From Collybiopsis luxurians FD-317 M1 (lineage: Eukaryota > Basidiomycota > Agaricomycetes > Agaricales > Omphalotaceae), in NCBI GenBank assembly GCA_000827265.1, contig KN834774.1, positions 84,384 to 148,383 on the forward strand: a stretch of 64,000 nucleotides of DNA, written 5' to 3'. Under the pieces are notes generated by a model that was not told the origin of the DNA, ran no database searches, and worked only from the letters and a program-made list of their open reading frames with translations. A program made the position numbers and the translations under genes. Below are positions 1 through 12,454 of this stretch, piece by piece (within the stretch, counting starts at the first letter, position 1; every line of letters starts with the position of its first letter).

Positions 1-2
1 TC

Positions 3-1514
3 AAACCTGAATTTTTTGCCATTCAGGCCATTGAGGCTGCTCATGAATTGCCTATCAATGATGAACAGATCCTAAGAGAGGTCAAGGAAGCATTGCTCTC
101 TGATGAGATTACAAAAGATTATAAATCACTCCTCAAGTCAGGACCATGAGAGTTTAAAAAATCTCTTGAAGAGTGGAATTATGAAAATGGATTATTACTA
201 TATCATGGTAAAATCTATATTCCAAAAAGCACAAATGATCATTTACAACACTGCATTGTTCAAATCCCTCATGATTTACCATCAGCAGGTCACCCAGATA
301 GATGGAAAACATATGAACTAATCTCTAGAAATTACTGGTGGCCAGGAATGTCTGTTTTTGTAAAGCATTATGTCACAGGCTGTGATACCTGTCAACAGAT
401 GAAAAATCACCCACAGCAGCCTTGGACCCTTACAACCTAATAGGGTGCCTAATGGACCTTGGGAAATAATTTCCATTGACCTAATTACTCAACTACCACC
501 ATCTGGTGATTATAACACTATCTGTGCAGTAGTGGACTGTTTAACCAAGCAAGCACACTTTTTCCCAATTACCAATAATTTCTCAGCAAAAGATTTGGCA
601 AGGTTACTCTTTGACAGAATCTATCCACTGCATGGACTTCCACTGCAAATCATATCTGACTGAGGACCTCAATTTGCTGCTGAGATCTTTCAGGAATGGT
701 GTAGATTACTTGGTATTGAATCTACAATGTCTACTGCATATCATCCACAAACAGATGGTCAAACAGTGTGTGTGAATCAGATTTTGGAACAGTATCTTCG
801 ATGCTATGTGGACTACAATCTCAATAACTGGGCCCAACTACTAAGCACAGCAGAGTTTGCATATAGTAACCAGGCACATGAAGGTACTAAGGAGAGTCCA
901 TTCTTCTTAGAGTATGGTTGACATCCATGAGCTGGTCCAACACTCTTAAAAGATGGAGTTTCAGTTAAGCTGAATGACATGATGCAACAAAGATTTGAAG
1001 CTCAAGAACAGGCAAAAGCAGCTTTAAAACTAGCAGCTGAAAGAATGAAGTGGTATTATGACAAGAGAGTTCAGAATATTCCATGGGAAGTGGGAGATAA
1101 TGTAATGCTTGATCTAAGGGATTATCAAACCACAGAAAGAGCACTCCAACCCAGATATGAAGGACCATTCAGAGTATTGAAAAGTTGTCCCCTGTCACTT
1201 TCAAGTTAGAGCTACCATCAAAATATCACAGTATACATCCTGTCTTTCATGCTATCAAGCTAGTCACCTATAATGAACCAACTATTGTTGGGCAAAAGGG
1301 AACCACTCCAGCACCTGTATTGGTGAATGGAGAAGAGGAATGGGATGTAGAAAAAATTTCTCATAAAAAAGTTGAATATCTAGTCAGATGGAAGGGTTTC
1401 ACCAGGGACCATGATTCTTGGGAACCAGCAGGGAACTTAAAGAATGCTCAGGAGAGGATTAATGAATACAAGAAAGGAAATTTTGGAATTGCACAGGTTA
1501 TGGAGTTAGAATAA
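3..1514 (+). pseudogene. Ty3/gypsy pol remnant: integrase and chromodomain (element A)
   Basis: The window opens inside a gypsy pol. In order it encodes an HHCC zinc-binding segment (about 280-410, ending CDTCQQ), the integrase core (first Asp near 480 in SIDLITQLP, second Asp in IISD at 652-660), the YHPQTDGQT segment near 740-765, a GPFRVL/FHAIKL C-terminal domain and a chromodomain (YLVRWKGF, about 1375-1430). Chromodomain integrases belong to chromoviruses, which direct insertion to chromatin marks. The copy is dead. In-frame TGA codons stand at 147-149, 661-663, 919-921 and 928-930; those I can compare with the family replace Arg (CGA). There are frameshifts near 430 and 1185. The catalytic Glu of the usual GQTER block is Val here (GQTVC). 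RT and gag lie outside the window. Confidence 0.9.
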
Positions 1515-1540
1515 AGTTTTCTCAATGGAGTTTGAATCTG

Positions 1541-1552
1541 AAAAGGGGGTAA
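1541..1552 (+). promoter_or_regulatory. Polypurine tract of element A
   Basis: AAAAGGGGGTAA lies directly before TGTCAC, the start of an LTR, and follows the pol stop by about 27 bp. This is the usual position of the primer for plus-strand DNA synthesis. The AGGGGGTAA|TG pattern recurs (on the other strand) at the 3' ends of elements B and D. Confidence 0.8.
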
Positions 1553-1890
1553 TGTCACAGATTTCTCATATCACCCTAAACACTCTTTAGTCATAGTAAC
1601 TCAGTCATTATTTTCCTTCATCTTATCTTTTGATCTAATCTCTTTGTCTTATCTATTGATCTTATCTGTGCCATGTACTATCAATACATTACTGTAAGTA
1701 GTATAGTAGCTCGTGCCACTAGCTTGTGCCACTAGTCTGTGCAACTAGTCTGTGCCACAGGACCAGGGTTAGGTATCATAGGTCTGACAGTATCTGAGGT
1801 CCTAGTACACATGTATATAAGTAGATGGGTCTGTGGCATAACACCCCAGACTTAACAACATCTTTTCTACCTTCTTGGAAGCAACTCTTC
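1553..1890 (+). mobile_element. 3' LTR of element A
   Basis: The LTR begins TGTCACAG right after the polypurine tract. It contains short degenerate repeats of GTGCCACTAG type at 1710-1760 and a TATA-like motif (TATATAAG) at 1814-1821 that would start transcription. The right end is not fixed: the next recognisable sequence, the 3' end of a minus-strand gypsy element, starts about 1892, and I could not identify a terminal CA with a target duplication. Confidence 0.55.
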
Positions 1891-1891
1891 C

Positions 1892-4440
1892 TCATACTAA
1901 GTTTGATCTATCCCCAACCTTAACATATCTAAACAAGGTGAGTAAGAATTGTGATAGATGCCTAACATTAACTCTACTGCACATGACCATGCTGGAGAAT
2001 TCACATAGAATAAAGGCATCATTATTGAGCTTTTCATGAATGATATAGGGGCCTGAATAGGTCCACTTGCCTTTGCCTCCTTTTATCTTGTCTAATTGAG
2101 ATTTGCGCAGCCATACAAACATTTCTTCTTTGAAATCCATAAAGTTGAACTTGTAGTGGTGACATTTTGTGTGATATTCTATAGCATGATGATGTGATTC
2201 ACATAGATTTTGCACAGCATCAGACATATCCTTACCACATCAAAGTATCTGATGTGCACAGTTGACACCGAGTTCCTCATGTGTGACTATTTTGTCCCAA
2301 TCAAGAGGTTGCCAAGTATGTTCAGTGATGTCAAAGGAGAAAACCTCTGTAGAGAAGGAAATATGGAGAGTATCCTGGTGAATGCAAGACAGTAACACAA
2401 ATAGTGAATAGAGTAGGATGTATGTATCTTGGCCATGTGCCTTTGGCATCTCCTACCAACTTGAATAAGCATGATGTGAAGACTTGGTGTTGGTGTTCCA
2501 CTGGGGTGTTCCCTTCTGGATGATACAGGGTAGACATAACAACAGTACAACAGTACAGGGAACTAAGGAGGTGTAACACTTCACCTTTGAATTCCAAACC
2601 TCCATCAACCAAGATGTTTGGCATGCATCCAAAATGGCAAACTATATGTTTGTATATAAATTGAGCCATAGCCTTGGATATTGTTTTCTGGACAGCTTTG
2701 GCTTCAGGCCATAGGATGGTGGGTTCAATAGCATGAAATACATATTTGAAGTCCTATTCCACAGTGGGCATATAAATGGTGTCAATATTGAAATGGTAAA
2801 TAAGGGGGGCAGTCCATGATTCTGAGTAAGAATGAACTGGCTTCTTTTCCAAAGCTCTATGGCATTCAATGCAGGATTGTACAAACCAGGAAGTGTCATT
2901 GCACATGTTTGGCCAGTAGAATTGAGAAGAGAGAAGTTTGTAGGTGGGGTCATGTCCTCAGTGACCAGTGACAATTTGGGCTTCATAAATGAGATCTGGT
3001 CAGTTGGATGGATCTTCTATTACTAGATGTGGGAGTGTTGAGGAATTTTTCTTGGGGAGGAGGAATAAGTGTCCATCATGAAGACTGAAATGGATAGTTT
3101 TGTTAACAAAATGTTTGCAGGCCTTAGCTGTTTGCAAGTAGTCAGGGAGGGTTGATGAAAGAAGGTAATCCCATATCTCATCCAAAATTTCCTCTTTTAT
3201 ATTGTTCTGTTTGTCATAACTTGCAGCATGAATGCAGACCTCCACAAGGTTCTTGGCTATTGCATAGTGGTGAGACTGGACATATTCCATTTCTACCAAT
3301 TCACTTCCCAGTAAAAAGGTGTTGGATATAGGAATTGTGGAAGTCCTGATGTAGAAATGTGCATAATTCAATGCTTCAAATTTGCAAAAATTTGCTAGCA
3401 TGTGGCACAACAAAGAATGGGTGTTGTTCTCAGTGGGCAAATCACCAAAGGAAGAAATCATGAGTTCAGACCAGATTGAGGAGCTGATCAGTTGATAGAG
3501 TGATATTGGAGATTGACAAAATGGATCAAATGGTGAAATGAAACAGATCCACACTGCCTTGAGGAGGAATTTGAGATTGATGCCTGATTCCTAGTTGTCA
3601 AGGAATTCTTCAGCATCAGTAACAGAGTCTCATACCCCAACATCAATATAGGGAGCACTGGACAAGGCATCCTCCATCTTCATTGCGGAACTGGCAATGT
3701 GATGGAATTCCATGTCAAAAAGCTGTATCCAAGAGATCCAGTGCAACATAGGGGCATTAGGAATGTCATTAGGCTGTTGAAGCATTTGAACAAGCACAGT
3801 AGCATTGTATTCAAGGCAGAAATGGACCATAGTGAGACAGTGGCAGAAATCTTTTAGACAAATAAAGAAACCAAAAACCTTGGTCTTAGGCTGGCCATAA
3901 TTTTGCTGGGGTCTCAAGAAGGTACTGGAGCCATATAAAGATAGTTGCTTATTCCCTTCACAGACTTGGTATTGCACCCATCCAGCACCCATCCAGGATG
4001 AGTCACAACCTACTACAATGAGGCCTTCATCAGAGGTCCTAGGAAGGGGAGTGATTAATGTAGCTTGTTTGAAATCAGTTTTGATTAGGATAGGGGGCAA
4101 GGAAATCCAATTTTTGAGTTCATCCATGGCATACTCACAATCAGTTGTGATGTCAAAGTCAACATCTGAATGAAGGAGGTTGGTGAGGGGCCATGCAATG
4201 ATGGAGTACATAGCAATCCATTTTTCAAGGAAGGCACAAACTTCTGAGACATTGATACAATAAGGCCATTTAAGGACTTTGTCAACCAAGGATGGTGAGA
4301 GAATAAGTCTGTCCAGCAAAACAATGGTACCAGCAGAGTTCATTTGCAACAGAGCTGGATAGGTTTTCTTGCTGGAAAGGGTAACTCCTGCACTTTCCAA
4401 AGCACAGAGGAATTGGTCAACACATTGTACAAATTCAAAG
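1892..4440 (-). pseudogene. Ty3/gypsy pol relic: RT end, RNase H, integrase (A2)
   Basis: Read on the minus strand from 4440: the end of RT (SAGVTLSSKKT), the connection and RNase H (VVGCDSSWMGAGW, QNYGQPK, APMLHWISW; about 4400-3640), a linker (3554-3000), then integrase with FGCMPNILVDGG and STLYHPEGN (2669-2331) and the integrase C-terminal domain with a DKIKGGKGKWTYSGPYII-type block (2227-1892). The lineage differs from A, B and D and is closer to E. It is broken by several frameshifts and stops, and CpG is nearly absent, suggesting an old insertion. The upstream half of RT, protease and gag are missing; homology stops near 4443. Confidence 0.85.
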
Positions 4441-6480
4441 AAAAAAGAACATAACTGAGGGTAATGCCACTATAATATATTGTACCTCACCAGGTGGATG
4501 CTCAATTGGGGCCCAAATACAGAAAATCAAGAACATTAATACACCTGATGGCCCTACAGTTCAGCTTTGCATGTGGTCCCATAAACAACTATTAAAGTCA
4601 TTGCATGATCCTTTTCTATGCTGTCCTCACCTGCTGGCCACAACCTATTCATCCACAATGGAGGAAAAGGAGGATGTCATTGTGCTGGATGATATTGTGG
4701 CCCATGCTGCCTGTTTTTGTCAACCTTAGCAGGGATTGAATACTATCAGTAAATTGAGGAGCCCACATTGATACTTTGCATATTCCATGACCATGTCCAT
4801 CCTGCCACTCACCAGTGGCCCTTCATTTGTCTTGAATCTTCATCTTTTTTCAACAGTTTTACTCCTACCGATATACCAATTACTTCTACATCAGTGACCA
4901 TTTCTACAACATTAGATATGTAAATTTCAAGCTTGTTATTTACATTTTTGTCATGCAGAATTACAGTCAGATCAATTTGCAAACAGATATCTATTATAGC
5001 ACCAACTGTCTCACTTCATTTAAATTCACAAATCTTGTATGATTTTTCTTCACTGTTGAAATTTGCGCATATTTATTAAGTTCCAACTGCATTATATATT
5101 CTGTGAAAATGATCTCTGTCTGTACATGTTTAAACCTAATTGAAAGTATGTCTGAGAATTTCAACTTCAGCTCAGATTTCTGCTGAGCAGAATTTTGTTA
5201 CATTCTTGTGTGTAAGTATTGGCTTTGGTACCAAGGAGATTTTCCCAACAAAGCTTTTTGATAAGGAAAGATGTCAACAATATTTAGTTTAATAGAGTAA
5301 ACTCATCAAATGTACTATTGGATCAGGAGACAAGCCTGCAGAAAGCCCATAAGGAATGTTGAGGGGACTTAGACAAATTCTTTCATATAGATGGCATCAT
5401 GTGCTCCATTTTTGTTATAAAATGGTCTTTTGATGTGTTTCAAATGGTTGTCCTTCTTCTATGTCCAAGGCAGCTAAACATCCTGTGCCCATCTCTTTTA
5501 ATTCTGCTCCTGCCAAATAAACTAAATGAAATCTGTGAGCTGCCCCAGGTGGCAAGGACATGCAATCAGTGCCCTCAAAGGAAAATGGTCTGGACAGGCC
5601 CTTCTTGTGTCAGCACTTACTCAACATTGCAACATTTATCTTAGTGGATCTTCCTTAAATTCCAGCTAAAAAGAGTGACTATTTAACCCAATATATATCT
5701 GTGCTAGTACAGACAGCCCCCCTACCTGCCAACTCAAAAGGCAAGGCTCCAGCAAAAACTGGTAAGTTGCAAACATTTACTCCCTTTCTTCCTGTGGAGT
5801 GGTAACCTAATGGCTCATTATCCCATTTACGCTCCACATCAAAATCTGGTAAATTCTATTTCATGAATGGCTGAAACCCTATTCTTATACATCTGTGTAG
5901 GTTTGGGAGCTGATTTAAATGATCAGGAAGCAAAAGATATCAATGAAGGTTAGTATTGCTTTAACCTCAGAATGTTTCTGACATACCTTCAGAAAATGGG
6001 AAAAAACCTGCTGCATCTGTACATTTCAATGATGACAATGATGATGGAGAAGAGGAAGATGAGGAAGAGGGAGAAGATGAAGATGAATGCAAGAGGGAGA
6101 GAGAGGAAGATGCAGCTCAAAAAGTGACAATGTATGTGCCTCCTTTGTCCCCTTTCATCTCTATAATTGCTCTTCCTTGTAGCTTCTCATCCAAGATGTT
6201 ACCGAAATTCTGAAGAAGAAGAGGGCCAAGAAAGGAGGAACCAAGCAGACAATTTTGACTATCCTCCACTGGTCATTTTTGGGAAACACACCATTTGAAT
6301 GGCAACATGCCTCATCAATATGTTTCCAACTGAAGATATGTTTATGTGGGAAACTTTTTCTGCTCAATTGGGAAAGCTCAAGCTAGAAGGAACAGGCAAT
6401 GAACTGGCAGAAGCATTCAGTCAACTCAGAATGAAGCCACTGAAGTTCAAGGACCTTGTGTTGTCTGTGAGTTAATTTTG
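4441..6480 (+). other. Degraded coding-like sequence, family unknown
   Basis: There is no intact gene. A plus-strand stretch at about 4535-4730 reads like protein (TPDGPTVQLCMWSHKQLL). Around 6030-6130 there is a long Asp/Glu tract followed by basic sequence (LKKKRAKKGGTKQT, about 6200-6250), the pattern of an acidic nuclear protein with lost introns. I cannot assign either piece to a family. Frames shift repeatedly and CpG is very low, so this is probably an old repeat or pseudogene. Confidence 0.3.
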
Positions 6481-8084
6481 TTCTCATTCCACTCAGCTAT
6501 AATATATTTCTTCTAGATGAATTATGGAAAGTTCACTATGCAACTTGACATGGGCAGAGAAGCCAGTAATAAGTGTGTTCTTGGCTAGTTGTGAGCTTTG
6601 CAAAGAACTGCTGTTAATCCAATCAGATCAGACTGACAGGTAGAATGTGCAAGTAAGGAGGTTATCAAAGGTTCCCTTTCAGTGAACACATTAAGGAAGC
6701 AACCAGTGAAACAAAAGGATATGTCGCAGACTTGCCTTGTGGCTTTGTTGAATGCACTAAGGTATGGAATAGGTGTAGAGGGGTGTGGAGGGAGCAGACA
6801 AACTTAGTTTCCTATAGAGAAGTTCACTTGCTTGGTGTTGTTGAAACAACAGACCACCACAAGCTTAGCTGGCTTTACCAGAGTTTACCTGTCTTCAAGC
6901 TTATTGGGCACAATCCCAAGGTCACTTGGATACTAGAAGCTTATATGGCACAATCAGCAGGTCACTTCAGTTCCTTTGTTGAGCAAGAACCACCAACAAG
7001 GTTTATACAGTGCAACCCACAGGTCACTTTGCAGGTTTTTACACACTCTACTGTTATTCAAGTGGGCATAACATTTCAGACTCACAGACTAGCTAACAAG
7101 TCACTGACTGTTCAACCTACAACTTTGTAGACTAGAGCTTAGACAGTATATGCTGGGGAGGTGAGGTCCATATAAGGTTCACCCTATATCCAGACCCTCT
7201 CCTCAAGCTATGTCAATGACTTTGCAGTCTAGTTTCCAGGAGTTTCAAACTAAATTTCCTAACCAACTGATTCCAGTGACTGATGTGAGCAATTGTAGCT
7301 ATTAATGGCTAAGATGCATTAACCCTGTTGTAGACTTTTCACCACTCTGGCAAATTGAGATAGGCTCCATATCCAAAAACTGAGATTTCTCCTACATACA
7401 GTTACACCTTTTATACTGATACAAATTATAATATCTACAACATTACTAATATTCATACTACCCAAGATACTTCCATATTTGTCAATAGACCTGATTAAAT
7501 CTCATAGAAGTTTTCATTTTCATTCTTTCCCCTTCAACAAGTTACCTTTTTGGCTCATCAATTTATCAATCAGCTGCAGGCTAAGGTCTGAACCTACTTC
7601 TGCTTGGTCCACAGCCATCTTGTAGCCTATCAGCTTTTTGGGATTGTTCATCAACTTGAGTCATCCTGGATTCTTATCAAGGATTTGTCAAGTCATGTCC
7701 TTTCTTTCATTTGCCAGCCAATGAGATTATTCCCTTTCTATTTGGCTGGCTCATCTTTTTGTTTTGTTCCATGCCCTTGCTACTAATAGTAGTATTGCCA
7801 AGGATGCCTAGACCTCTGGTCACAGAGTTTAGCCTCATGTTCACTGAACCATGTTGCATCAGCTTTTGAGACTTGCCAAAGTCCATTGTGACTTCCATGT
7901 GACTCCCATTTCCTTTGCCCAACCAGAGCTGCCAAACTTTCAGGTTTGTAGACCCACTGTCAAATAGTTAGACTGCAAAAGCCCATGCACAATGTTTCCC
8001 CTTCTGAGTAAAGTCCTTCATTGACCTTGGCCATCTTGTTTTCTACAAGTTTGATTGAACTTCACTGACCATGATCCAGACAGT
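6481..8084. other. Non-coding, AT-rich intervening sequence
   Basis: I see no supported gene. Around 6895-6990 a short motif is imperfectly repeated (AAGCTTAT, GGCACAATC, AGGTCACTT twice, then CAGGTCACTT again near 7018), consistent with a degenerate LTR or satellite piece. CpG is strongly depleted throughout. Confidence 0.4.
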
Positions 8085-8628
8085 TGTTGAAGTCCCTCGT
8101 ACTATACATGGGTAGTACATAGGACTGTAGTGATATGAACTTATACTGAGGGGAACTGGAATCAACATTGGGGACAGTTCTGAATATAGTGCATTGCATT
8201 CTGCCAATGCACAGTTCTTCTGTTAGCTAGACAGAAGAAAAAAGACACAAACTATGATTGAAAGAATAAGTAAAAGTTACAGGAGGCAAGAGTGAAAAGA
8301 GAAAAGAGATAATAGTTCAGGTAACAACAGTGTAAGGGGAGCTTTACTGGCTTATATACATGCAGGAAATACCCATGAAAGGATTTAGTAATAGCTATAC
8401 AGATTGTCATGAGGGGGTTATTTATGTCAGACATATGGCTAAGGGGGCATCTCATATGACTGAGGGAACTGAATATGTTAAAATGAAATGATTATCAAAT
8501 GAACAAATACTTTGTGCAGCAATCAGATTGGAAGTTTGACATGTGAGCAATGGGTGCCAATTGACCAAATAAGTACATGTGGCTGTGCAGGGGGAGGAAA
8601 ATTGAAAGAAATAGGTTGGGGCATAACA
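8085..8628 (-). mobile_element. 3' LTR of element B (left end tentative)
   Basis: The right border is clear: GGGGCATAACA ends at 8628 and is followed by the C-rich complement of a polypurine tract, exactly as at the 3' LTR of D. Inside is a segment related to the D LTR (AGGTAACAACAG near 8320) and, on the minus strand, a TATATAAG box at about 8350. The left border at 8085 (TGTTGAAG) is my best guess from TG...CA rules. A target duplication cannot be tested because the other end of B is lost. Confidence 0.55.
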
Positions 8629-8645
8629 TTACCCCCCCTTAAAAC
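8629..8645 (-). promoter_or_regulatory. Terminal polypurine tract of element B
   Basis: On the plus strand this reads TTACCCCCCCTTAAAACC; on the minus strand it is a G7 purine tract ending GTAA against the LTR. It is the counterpart of the tract at 40289 in D, and the following GAGCCCTCAA is also shared between B and D. Confidence 0.8.
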
Positions 8646-8802
8646 CTTTGAGCCCTCAAGAAGGTTCATGTGCATTGTTTGTACTAGGTGTGTGCTTCCC
8701 CTGTGATTTGCTTAGTCAGGGGAAGAAGTTTTCTTCCAAGTGTGATGGTGTTCTTTAAGTTGTTTCTGTCACAATACCCTGCAACATCATTTTCTATTCA
8801 CT

Positions 8803-11800
8803 ATGTCTCCCTTGAAATCTTCCCACCTCAACAAATGCAAGGATCCCCCTTCCAAGGATGAGTACAATGAGATTGAAAGCTTGGGTGAGGATGAGCTGGA
8901 TGAAGAGTCTGTAGTGAGTGTGCAAGAGCAAAGCAAACCTGCATTGTTTCCTGAAATCAATTAAAATGTGATCATTGTTCATCTTCATTGGGGAACCATC
9001 CTTGCTCTATCTGTGATGCAGCACATTTCCATCAGTTTATTTGTCAGTCAAATATGCCCCTAATGCAGGTGAAGGAGATGGTAGATCTTCATATTGGTCA
9101 GGCAGGTAAGTGAGCAAGAGTCATTGATTCTACAATGTACCACTTGTACATAGATACCTTGGCTGAGAACAAAACTAGTGTGGACCACTTGCAAGAATTG
9201 GGGTTGGACCAATCTCCCACTGTTACAGAGAATTGTGAGCTCATTGATAGGGCTCTCACATTTCATCAACCATCCTGCATGGGTGCCAACTCCACAGACC
9301 CTATCCCTTCATCTTCCAGTGCAGTTCCCCTCACTAGCACACCTCCACATCCCCCTACCAAACTTTCTACTATTAGGCTCAAGGTTCCCTCAAAGGCTCT
9401 TTTGTCCAAGTCAAATGTCCCTCAACCCATTGAGCATTTAAAGCTCTGACCTTCCATTCTTTCTGCAGGGAAGGATTTGTGTTCCAGTGGCATTCCCAAT
9501 TCAGTCAACCATGCTGGGGATCCAATGTCTGATTCCTTCCCTGCTGGTGCTTTCCCCATGGTCACTAGTTCAAGTGCTCCCTGTTCTGCTGTTTGTTCAC
9601 CTGGGGTTGGCTCACTTCCTTCCACACCTGTTTTTGGTGTGCCTTCCTTCCCCCTTGGGTTCCACCTAAATCAGGATACTCCTGGGGTGTATAAAGACCC
9701 AAAGGTATGCATTCCTTCCCCTCATTAGTTCATGCTCTGAGCATCACTGACTTATTATTCATAGAAAATGTCCAATATGGCTGTCCAGACTGCCTCTCCC
9801 TTGCTACCCCTCAGTTCTCCAGCCCATTCCAAAGCTGCAGTGACACTCCCCAGGGATCTTCCTAGTGATGTGGGGGCTGTCCAGTGCATGTATGCTAATC
9901 TTTTTGACAGTTTTCAGTGCATTCAAGGGGAATGTTGGGCAGGTCATGCCATTGTCGAAGACATGTGTACTCAATTTGAGACACTTTGTGCTGAGAACCA
10001 ACATGCAGTAGCTGCTTGTGTTCTTGCTGAACAGGATCATGATGAGCTCCAAGTTCAGCTTCATCATGTGCTTTCCTCAAATGTGGAGCAAGCTGCCCTT
10101 GTCAATTCCCAGGGGAAGGAACTGTCTCACAAGATGGCTGAAGTTGAGTCACTTTGTCAAGAGTTGAAAGGTTTAGGAAGCCTTAGTCCTGCTTTGAAGG
10201 CCTTCCAAGATTATTTCCAAGATTGGGTAGGTTTCTTTCACTATTTCATCATTCCTACAGTTAACCAGTCTGTTTTCCAGGATGCAGTGGAAGCTTTTGA
10301 GAATGAGCACCATCATTATGATCTCCTGCACAGGGATTATGATCAACTTGATTCTGAACTTCATGAACTCCAGGATTGCCTCCTTCATCAGGAGACTGAA
10401 GTGGGCCATTGTGGTCAACTCTTGGACAAGACTGCTCTCAAGCTCTGTGGGGTCATTCAGGAGCAGGATCATTTTCAAACTTACATGAAGATGTTTGATG
10501 CTACTACCAAGGTTTTGCAGGATTCTTGCAGTTCCTCTCACCAGCATTTGCAACTTCTGAACTAACTTCTGGACCTACAGAGTAAGTATAATATTGTCAA
10601 GAACAAACTTTGCATTGTCTCCAATCTTGTGTGCAAGTTGAGTTGCCTAGATGTTCCAGAGTTCTTATCTTCTCTAGCTGTCTATTTGTCCAATGACTTG
10701 TATACTGCTCTCAACTGGATGCATGAGATTGCCAACAGCAATAATGATGACATTGCTTCTCTTTGCTCCTTTGTTGACACCCTGGTTCAGAAATTCCAGG
10801 AATTGTTTCTCCAGTCTACTCACATAGCATTTTGGATTATGTGCTCCTTGCAGCAAGGACATGAGGGGCCTGGGATGTGGCTCATTGCTATCAATCCAAG
10901 TTATCTGTTGAGCCTCCCTCCTTATCACAAAGCCTTCTCTTTGATTCCCTTTGCTGAGTTCACCCTTCCCAAACTCATCTATCATCTCCTTTTCCACCCT
11001 CCTTTACTCAAGCTCAAAGAGAATGGCCAAATGTCATGCTGTACTCCCTCCTTCCCCTCACTGAAAGTGCCAATATCCCTTCCTTCCTTGTTAACTTGCA
11101 TTGTTCTGTGGATCTGGCAGAGCAACAGGTTCACCCTTTGTTCCCTGAACTCACCTTGTCACTCTGCCCCAAATCTTCAACTGAGAGTCTTCCTCAGGAA
11201 CACTTTTCTGGGATAGCTACTATCCCACTCCCATTGAGCTTCATTGAAGTCTCTCCAGAGTCTCCTTCCATTTGTTTCTCTTCCCCCAATCCTCAATACT
11301 TACTCAATCAGGAGCAGAGGGATGTCATTAGACCTCGGACTCAGGATGTATTCCTTATTTTGAACAATCCAGGTGCCAAGTCAATTTGTGAGGAGAGGGA
11401 AGCTGAATTGGATGATGTAGATGTTGAGGGCATGGAAGGGGAAGAGTTAATTGGTGTGAGAAAAGCAATGGAGGGTGTCAAGGGCCCTGCTGTGGTAGTT
11501 AGTTCAATAGCTGGTGGAGGTGCAATGGATGTTGTTTCAGAACAGCAGGATGCTCATGCACCAGATAGTTGAATTATCCAGACTCCCCTTTTTCTTCCAT
11601 TGCCATCTGGACAAGACACATTTCCTGAGACTCCCCTTATTACTCCTCAGCAAGTGTCCACCTTTTTGCCTGGTAGAAGTGGTGGGGATGAAGCCCACTT
11701 GGATTGTGAAGAGGTGTCATAGTTGGTGTTTGTTCCCCCATCCTTCCTTATACTTTCTTTTGTGCAGGATGTGAAGACCGAGTACTCCTACAACTCAATC

Positions 11801-12046
11801 TTTGATTGCCCTTCCACTAATCCTTCCCTTTGTCATACCCCAGAGTTCCTCAGTGAGTTTTTGTCTAACAGTGAGGACATATACCAGCTTGTTTCTACCA
11901 ATCCAGTTTCCTATGAATTGGTGTTGCAAGAAGAAATGCAGGGTCCCCTTTTGGTATGTGAGCAATATGACTTGGACATCAATGGCATGGATTATGATTG
12001 GGATTTTAGACATTTCACTGGATGTTTGTATCTGCTTGTTTCTTGA
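8803..12046 (+). CDS. Spliced accessory gene antisense to retroelement B (decayed)
   Basis: This gene lies between B pol and its 3' LTR but runs in the opposite direction. It starts MSPLKSSH at 8803. A Cys cluster follows (CxxC-x10-CxxC-x10-C, about 8967-9035), then Ser/Pro-rich sequence, a long alpha-helical coiled-coil-like region (about 9770-10620) and an acidic C-terminus ending about 12046. Introns 9106-9153 (GTAAGT...TAG) and 9705-9764 (GTATGC...TAG) join exons in frame; 10227-10280 is another candidate. It carries a frameshift before the Cys cluster (about 8960), TGA at 9447, TAA at 10563 (Gln) and a frameshift near 11030. I recognise no family. Architecture matches the two antisense genes in D, which argues that it is part of the element rather than a chance host gene. 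Confidence 0.6.
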
Positions 12047-12412
12047 TCTTTACTATATTTCTTTGCTGGGTTGTATGGCTGTTTTCTCTGATGCCTTTTG
12101 CTGGTTATGAATATTTAAATGATTCATAGAAGGATTTTTTTTTTTGTATATAAGTAAATGACTTCAAAGGATTCATGTGATTATACTAAAAGGGTATATC
12201 CATTGCCTTTTTTGGACTTGTTTTTTGTTAGGCATTGGTTTGGAGTCTCATTGTGAATGACTGTGTTTGAGACTTCTTGTGAATGAAATTGTATCATTAG
12301 TAGTACATAATGTTAAAGAGAATTCAAGAGAAAGAAGAAAGAAAAAAAGAAATGAAAGTGAAAACAGCCAAGGAGAGAAATGAGAGCCAGGGCTTTTGCA
12401 TTCATGACAACT

Positions 12413-12428
12413 TTACCCCCCTTTAAAG
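12413..12428 (-). promoter_or_regulatory. Second, internal polypurine tract of element B
   Basis: The plus strand reads TTTACCCCCCTTTAAAG, about 25 bp beyond the pol tail on the minus strand. It matches the tract at 43880 in D and resembles the terminal tract at 8629. Together the two copies bracket the antisense gene. Either this is the original 3' end before the antisense gene was gained, or it is a central polypurine tract. Confidence 0.65.
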
Positions 12429-12454
12429 CTCAAGTTTCTTCCTCAGCTACATCC

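Noticed and set aside
11723..12110. Separate small genes at the end of the B antisense region
   Set aside because: The frame and a plausible intron ending in GTGCAG near 11767 link them to the long antisense gene.
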